From: Aquificaceae bacterium
Lineage (GTDB): Bacteria; Aquificota; Aquificia; Aquificales; Aquificaceae
Direction: 5' to 3'
NCBI GenBank assembly: GCA_015487365.1
Contig: WFPT01000100.1
Location: 1-6,195, forward strand
Length of the DNA stretch: 6,195 bases
The position numbers and the translations under genes are program-made. The notes under the pieces were generated by a model. That model did not search any database, was not told the DNA's origin, and was given only the letters and a program-made list of their open reading frames with translations. Numbering within the stretch: the stretch's first letter is position 1; the number at the start of each line of letters is the position of its first letter. Shown here piece after piece: positions 5,892-6,195 of this stretch.

Positions 5892-6195
5892 CCCTTAAAG
5901 ATTAAAAGGGGTAAGGGTGAGGTCTCCACAACCTTGGTGGTGGTTGAGCCTAAAAAAGGTAAGAGCTTACTCTCCTTCCTGTAATTTAGGGCCAGGAGGC
6001 TACAACCCTTTTCCTCACAAACCCTGAGTAGCTCCTGGGGGACCTTCCCACCCTTCTTTAAGGTTAGCTCCACTTCAAATTCCTCAGAGAGCTCCCTCAC
6101 GAGCTGTGAAAGGTGCTTTAACTTTTCATCCTCCAAGCTCCTGTGCAATTTAAGGAGTATATCCTCCTCAATAGGTAAATCAATCTTTTCAAAAA
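5888..6195 (-). CDS. Universal stress protein-like, partial (5' end beyond window)
   Basis: 101 codons are visible and the frame stays open to the right edge, so the N-terminal half is missing. The visible part resembles the second half of a UspA alpha/beta domain: an amphipathic helix, then GKVPQELLRVCEEKGC (about 49-64 of the visible part), a beta strand (SLLALNY), and the terminal block LGSTTTKVVETSPLPLLIF, which parallels the UspA pattern GS-x3-KV...P-P-L-v. The GxxG half of the ATP-binding GX2GX9G(S/T) signature is absent, with RKESK in its place; only the final Gly-Ser remains. It is therefore probably a member that does not bind ATP. A TTG at 6148 is in frame but has no reason to be the start, because coding continues upstream. 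Its stop overlaps the hemW start by 4 nt. Its function is unknown. Confidence 0.7.
   Translation of the reverse strand, partial: FEKIDLPIEEDILLKLHRSLEDEKLKHLSQLVRELSEEFEVELTLKKGGKVPQELLRVCEEKGCSLLALNYRKESKLLPFLGSTTTKVVETSPLPLLIFKG

Noticed and set aside
5888..6148. An 86-residue protein starting at TTG 6148
   Set aside because: The same frame stays open for 15 more codons to the window edge, and the visible part is only the second half of a Usp-like domain, so this is an internal codon of a truncated gene.

Overview
All eight genes in this window lie on the minus strand, so they are transcribed from right (6195) to left (1). Together they encode an aerobic terminal oxidase and part of the machinery that builds it. 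The proteins are rich in Lys and Glu, use AGG/AGA for Arg, and several start behind near-perfect GGAGGTG ribosome binding sites. Base composition is moderate. This suggests a thermophilic bacterium, and the gene set and sequence style remind me of Aquificota (Hydrogenobacter/Thermocrinis/Aquifex-like). That assignment is an inference and rests on no marker gene.

Layout in transcription order: (1) the 3' part of a universal-stress-protein-like gene, running off the right edge (6195-5888); (2) hemW, a radical SAM heme chaperone (5891-4854); (3) lipA, lipoyl synthase (4857-4030); (4) a TlpA/ResA-type membrane-anchored thioredoxin (4033-3533); (5) coxC, oxidase subunit III (3490-2711); (6) a membrane-anchored Sco-type copper chaperone (2714-1860); (7) coxB, the CuA subunit II (1867-1031); (8) coxA, the heme-copper subunit I (1013-1, running off the left edge). 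The first four genes are joined by three successive 4-nt ATGA overlaps. A 42-nt gap then precedes the oxidase genes, whose order III-Sco-II-I differs from the common II-I-III.

Working model: HemW handles heme, while the thioredoxin and Sco reduce and metallate the CuA cysteines of CoxB. CoxA-CoxB-CoxC form an A-type oxidase that takes electrons from a separate cytochrome c, since CoxB has no fused heme-c domain. LipA makes lipoyl cofactors and may simply share the operon.

The most notable points are: a consensus-perfect promoter (TTGACA, 17 bp, TATAAT) hidden in the 3' end of coxB just upstream of coxA; two identical 11-bp, internally symmetric repeats overlapping that promoter; and a subunit I that has the A2-type Tyr-Ser motif but Ile where the K-channel lysine should be. 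There is no non-coding stretch over 300 bases, and I saw no RNA gene, mobile element or CRISPR array.
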